NCBI GenBank assembly: GCA_014885115.2
Contig: WKLE02003707.1
Location: 1 to 10,075 of the forward strand
Length of the DNA: 10,075 nucleotides
Source of the DNA: Asterionellopsis glacialis
Lineage: Eukaryota > Bacillariophyta > Plagiogrammaphyceae > Rhaphoneidales > Asterionellopsidaceae
Reading direction: 5' to 3'
Each line of letters begins with the position of its first letter. The first letter of the stretch is position 1. This document shows, in pieces, positions 7,438-10,075 of the stretch. The position numbers were made by a program, and so were the translations under genes. Under the pieces are notes generated by a model that saw nothing but the letters and a program-made list of their open reading frames with translations, did not search any database and had not been told where the DNA came from.

Positions 7438-8554
7438 ATGAAAGTGGTTACTCCTAACCGAGGCTATGGTAGAAGCTACCAGCCGCCTCCTATCCTGCTT
7501 GAGATTCCAAGTACAGAAGAACAGAAGCTAGCTAAAGCGCAGAACGCAAAAGTTAGCCTGTTATCGAATCCCGGAGACCAAAACTCCGAAGGGAAGTAGA
7601 CTATGGAGTTCCCTTACTTTAGTCATGGATCTCCTAGAAAACTACTGGACTGGTTCAACAATCTGGACCAAGTGATTCGTGGTCAATTCATCACCACCGG
7701 GCCTGCTCACTACTTGATGGCCCATGCATTACTACGTGGAGAAGGCCTGTTTGTATTCAACGACGCAGCTACTCAACGCGGAAACAAGACAGTGGAGCAC
7801 TTCAAGTGGTCAGAGACAACCTTAAAAAGCATTTTTCCCACTTAAGGTGCTAATAAAGCAGAAATGGTATATGCACCAGTTCCTCAGGAAGCCACATGAA
7901 CTAACATCCAAAGAGTATCAAGCTGCTCTTCACACGCTTAATGGCTACATAGAGAAGTTCCCTGGAGCAGACAAGAATTTGAAACTCTCCAATGAGGAAT
8001 TACTCAAGATCCTTGAATTTAGAATTCCTGCTGCCTGGAGCAAGGAAATGACATGTCAAGGGTTCCTGAGGGCCTGCCAGAGTTTCTGGAATTCTTGGAA
8101 CGTATGGAAGTTACAGATGACAGCCATAGGAGACCCATCAGGCCCTAGGACCAAAGATAAACCGCTTTGTAGGGACAAATCTAACAATCCAACAAATGGC
8201 CGAGATGGTAAAGATCATAAGGCAAATAAAGTCAAATGCAAGTACTGTAAAATCCACAAAAACAGTTCCCATGATACCAGTGAATGCCGTGCCTTGGACA
8301 AGTATATCAATCAGCATCAGAAAGATCGCAGCAAGGAAGAACAGCCAAAGTACAAGTGCCCACGGTACAACAAGTACAACAAGCAGGAATTGAACGCCAT
8401 GGCAATTCAAGTCAAAGACTTATTGACTAAGGACTTGTCTAGTAAGAACAAGCCCAAACATGATGATACCAACAAGAATTCCGATGATACCGTTACTGAT
8501 GTAGAACAATGCTACAACTTCAACTTTGATACCCTAAGTATTGATAGTGATTAG
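7438..8554 (+). pseudogene. gag: Ty3/gypsy Gag with zinc knuckle (element 2), broken
   Basis: Capsid/nucleocapsid protein that would package element RNA. From ATG 7438 it reads MKVVTPNRGYGRSYQPPPIL, AKVSLLSNPGDQNSEGK, then an in-frame TAG (7597-7599), then MEFPYFSHGSPRKLLDWFNN, VIRGQFITTGPAHYLMAHAL and the first half of a capsid-like helical domain. One extra base near 7843 moves the frame to VLIKQKWYMHQFLRKPHELT and LSNEELLKILEFRIPAAW. A further pair of shifts brackets about 8062-8127. The C-terminal part is Lys-rich with a zinc knuckle CKIHKNSSHDTSEC, spaced C-x2-H-x4-H-x4-C, at about codons 8250-8294. It ends at TAG 8552-8554. Length (about 370 codons) is normal for a gypsy Gag. I chose ATG 7438 because the family-like sequence starts there. 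The call rests on recalled similarity to Gag proteins common in diatom genomes. Confidence 0.85.
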
Positions 8555-8564
8555 GAATGAGATA

Positions 8565-8971
8565 ATACCCCCGTAGCGAATTATTTAACTATGAAACACC
8601 TAATCATCTGTCTTGTAATACTTTCTGGGACTTACATAATGACACACTTGCCTGGTAATGGTCACGTTGATGCTAGTACATAAGGGACTTAAAGTACTTT
8701 TAGATTCTGGCACTTCAGCCACTATAGTAAATAAGAAATTTTGCGAAAAGCTTAAATGCAAGCCTGTGTTCATTTACTCTGGAGAACCAAGGGCGGAAAC
8801 TTTTCAACAAATAAAAAGGTCCGTGCAATGTTCAAATTGCCCAAATTCAATGAGCGAAAGGCCATTAAATGGGAATGTCATGTCAACAAGATGAAAGGTC
8901 AACAATCATACAATATGATAATCAGATGCAAGCTCCTAGAGGAACTAGGTATGATACTTGACTATAAATGA
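8565..8971 (+). pseudogene. pol: Retropepsin-like aspartic protease of gypsy element 2
   Basis: The active-site loop LLDSGTSATIV (Asp-Ser-Gly-Thr codons 8703-8714) in the frame KGLKVLLDSGTSATIVNKKF marks a retroelement protease, which acts as a homodimer to cleave Gag and Pol. The frame then shifts somewhere in 8757-8800, and the rest of the domain continues one frame over as GGNFSTNKKVRAMFKLPKF, AIKWECHVNKMKGQQSYNMI and CKLLEELGMILDYK, the last including the MII..LL.ELG block that closes such proteases. The stop TGA falls at 8969-8971. The N-terminal part (about 8565-8657) is poorly conserved and carries stops. Broken by a frameshift, so inactive. Confidence 0.85.
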
Positions 8972-9357
8972 CTTGGGAGGACACAGAAGTCCCAATGAAG
9001 TCAACTGATTATGAGATTGAGGAATCGTACAGTATGCTACAGGAACTCACCGAGCCTGAACAAGTACACAAAGCCACTAGTTGTATGAAGGTTTAAATAA
9101 ATTCTTTAAATCCGTTAATAAACTACCAGTAGCTAATCTACTAATCGGATCTGTGCATTTCGGCGGTTCTGAAACCGGGATCCGGAGAAAAACAGAAAGA
9201 CCGAGTACACTGTCAAAGCCACTAGTTGTATGGACAAAATACTGGCCACCACGTTCAACAAGGCTGACCTAGAAAAGTGACGAGATTGTGCTGGCATCTG
9301 CCCCCTAAGGACATAACAGCTCTAAACGCACTACTTAAGAAATACAAACCTTTCCAG
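8972..9357 (+). pseudogene. pol: Pol linker preceding RT in element 2, interrupted and truncated
   Basis: After the protease, LTWEDTEVPMKSTDYEIEES and QELTEPEQVHKATSCM continue the polyprotein. The frame is then interrupted by a segment lying between two 19-bp direct repeats, resumes as MDKILATTFNKADLEK (9230-9277), shifts once more at a TGA, and ends with VTRLCWHLPPKDITALNALL and KKYKPF (to about 9357). In gypsy elements this block sits just before RT ('...LL.K...LFDGTLG'). No RT fingers or palm follow, so the element is cut off at this point. A faint TLGSLTMSY at about 9384-9410 might be the next few residues. Confidence 0.72.
9069..9232. repeat. 19-bp direct repeats flanking a 126-bp segment in pol
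   Basis: CAAAGCCACTAGTTGTATG occurs exactly at 9069-9087 and 9214-9232. Coding sequence reads up to the first copy (EPEQVHKATSCM) and resumes from the second (MDKILATTFNKADLEK), so the 145 bases between equivalent points are extra and shift the frame by one. The segment itself (9088-9213) is AT-rich at its left and richer in G and C at its right, with no clear terminal inverted repeats. Nineteen bases is long for a target-site duplication, so a template-switch or duplication event is as likely as a transposon insertion. Confidence 0.85.
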
Positions 9358-9499
9358 TCACGTTGTCGGAGGTTTTCACATCCGACTCTGGGCTCCCTGA
9401 CAATGTCATACCAGGATCCACGTAGATGGCTACAGGGAACCCTGCCCGGGAGTCCAAAAGGAGCTCCGAGCAAGGGGCCAAAAACTTCAGCATTTTTTT
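9358..9499. other. GC-richer junction segment between element 2 and the minus-strand gene
   Basis: About 140 bases with clearly more G and C than either side, including GGGAACCCTGCCCGGGAGTC near 9435-9454 with the palindrome CCCGGG. It follows the last recognisable Pol residues and precedes the stop codon of the minus-strand gene. There is no stable open frame with a known motif and no convincing Pol III box pair. It may be further decayed pol or the 3' flank of the minus-strand gene. Confidence 0.4.
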
Positions 9500-9714
9500 T
9501 TACTTGATTTGTTTTTTTGGCTTTTGCATCAACGATTTGCTGATCATGGATTTGTTTCCACTTGTTCCATCCATTTTCAAGTACTCGGATAATTCTTTTC
9601 CATTTGATCCTGCCAACAACACATCTTAAATTGCAGTCATAAAAAAGTAGTATCCGTCATTTTTATTTTCTCTCATCTCCAAAATGCCTTCCAAAGTAAT
9701 ATTTTGGTAACCAT
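9500..9714 (-). pseudogene. Last exon of an unidentified minus-strand gene, with an internal stop
   Basis: Read on the - strand from 9714 this gives GYQNITLEGILEMRENKNDG, YYFFMTAI, an in-frame TAA (9626-9628), then DVLLAGSNGKELSEYLKMDG, TSGNKSMISKSLMQ and KPKKQIK, ending at TAA 9500-9502. The composition (balanced charged and hydrophobic residues, no low complexity) looks like real protein, and the same frame stays coherent on both sides of the stop. The upstream boundary CTTTTACAAG just before it (9715-9724, minus sense) looks like a splice acceptor after a pyrimidine-rich tract. No family recognised; the internal stop suggests decay. Confidence 0.5.
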
Positions 9715-9811
9715 CTTGTAAAAGCCAAAGACAAGAACAAAAATGTTAGAATTGTGAACGTTAAAATATTAGTACCTTAATGAATGTGCTTACCTTAAAA
9801 AGCAACATAAA

Positions 9812-10075
9812 ACATACAAAGACAAACAAAATAATTAATTACATAATGTTTTTTCTTCTCATATTTGTTTACCATTGTGTCTCTATTTTTCTTGATGTTT
9901 TTCTCTAACTGCAAAGATGTTGTTTCACCTAAGTCGATTTCTGAGTTTTGAAACATAATAAGAACCTGATTTTGAATAGAACTCTGCACATCTACTCTGC
10001 GTGAATTTAAAGCTGTCTTAGCTATTTTTTTGTAAGCATTCCAATATCCTCAAATTTCATCTTCTTCCAATGCAA
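9812..10075 (-). pseudogene. Upstream exon of the same minus-strand gene, cut by the window edge
   Basis: On the - strand the frame reads ALEEDEI, an in-frame TGA (10050-10052), GYWNAYKKIAKTALNSRRVD, VQSSIQNQVLIMFQNSEIDL, GETTSLQLEKNIKKNRDTMV and NKYEKKKHYV. It then turns into T-rich sequence, as an intron would. Possible donors are GTATGT (starting at 9817) and AAG|GTAAGC (starting at 9793); both give a phase that joins in frame to the exon ending at 9500, with introns of about 103 or 79 bases. The second is preceded by an in-frame TAA, which favours the first. A third choice, GTAATT at 9842, does not keep the frame. The start of the gene lies beyond the right edge. Function unknown. Confidence 0.45.

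Noticed and set aside
7838..7850. Programmed frameshift within Gag
   Set aside because: The shift lies in the middle of the capsid domain, not at a gag-pol boundary, there is no slippery heptamer, and other lesions are present in the same gene.
8138..8410. 90-codon hydrophobic - strand open frame
   Set aside because: It is the antisense shadow of the Lys-rich Gag C-terminus.
1..9357. A variant genetic code in which an in-frame stop is read as an amino acid
   Set aside because: TAG, TAA and TGA all occur inside the coherent coding stretches, mixed with frameshifts and deletions. Decay explains this better.
9255..9473. 72-codon - strand open frame next to the minus-strand gene
   Set aside because: It is antisense to recognisable Pol at 9277-9357, and the better minus-strand frame stops at 9500.

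Overview
The window looks like transposon-rich, AT-rich nuclear DNA of a eukaryotic microalga. A diatom or related stramenopile is the best guess. That guess rests on the style of the Ty3/gypsy Gag and Pol proteins (Gag with a 'LLSNP...MEFPYF.HGSP' N-terminus, RT with 'LDLNM.Y.HIRLDADA.KLCTIV', integrase with 'MIDPATGWFEIA') and is from memory, not from a search. There are no bacterial operons, no rRNA or tRNA genes and no CRISPR array. Every recognisable coding region is broken by stops or frameshifts, so I see no clearly intact gene.

Layout. (1) Bases 1-2097 hold the 3' half of one Ty3/gypsy LTR retrotransposon on the + strand: a possible LTR end at the window edge, then reverse transcriptase, RNase H, integrase zinc finger and integrase core in decayed form, then a probable 3' LTR. 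Gag, protease and the start of RT have been deleted. (2) Bases 2098-3880 are AT-rich DNA with no gene I can support, only a few small inverted repeats. (3) Bases 3915-4430 are a minisatellite built on a GCTAGCTTCTTGTCTACCAC-like core, with an 87-bp higher-order period; a 50-bp tandem duplication follows at 4521-4620. (4) Bases 4905-6795 are one decayed gene of about 630 codons, spread over three frames. Its centre resembles a GNAT acetyltransferase fold, followed by a long acidic/lysine-rich tract and a small Cys-containing C-terminus; its function is not known to me. (5) Bases 6796-7437 carry CRE-like palindromes (TGACGTCA and decayed forms), a 123-bp tandem repeat that has diverged largely at CpG-type dinucleotides, and the leader of the next element. 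(6) Bases 7438-9357 hold the 5' half of a second Ty3/gypsy element on the + strand: Gag with a zinc knuckle, retropepsin-like protease with DSGT, and the segment that normally precedes RT. It stops where RT should begin. (7) Bases 9500-10075 carry a broken gene fragment on the - strand, probably two exons with a short intron, running off the right edge.

The two gypsy fragments are complementary halves in the same orientation, so the window is best read as nested or deleted retroelement debris around one decayed multi-domain gene. I found no convincing new functional system. The observations most worth checking are the CpG-decay pattern in the 123-bp repeat, the GNAT-like decayed gene, the 19-bp direct repeats bracketing a 126-bp segment in pol, and the spliced-looking minus-strand gene.
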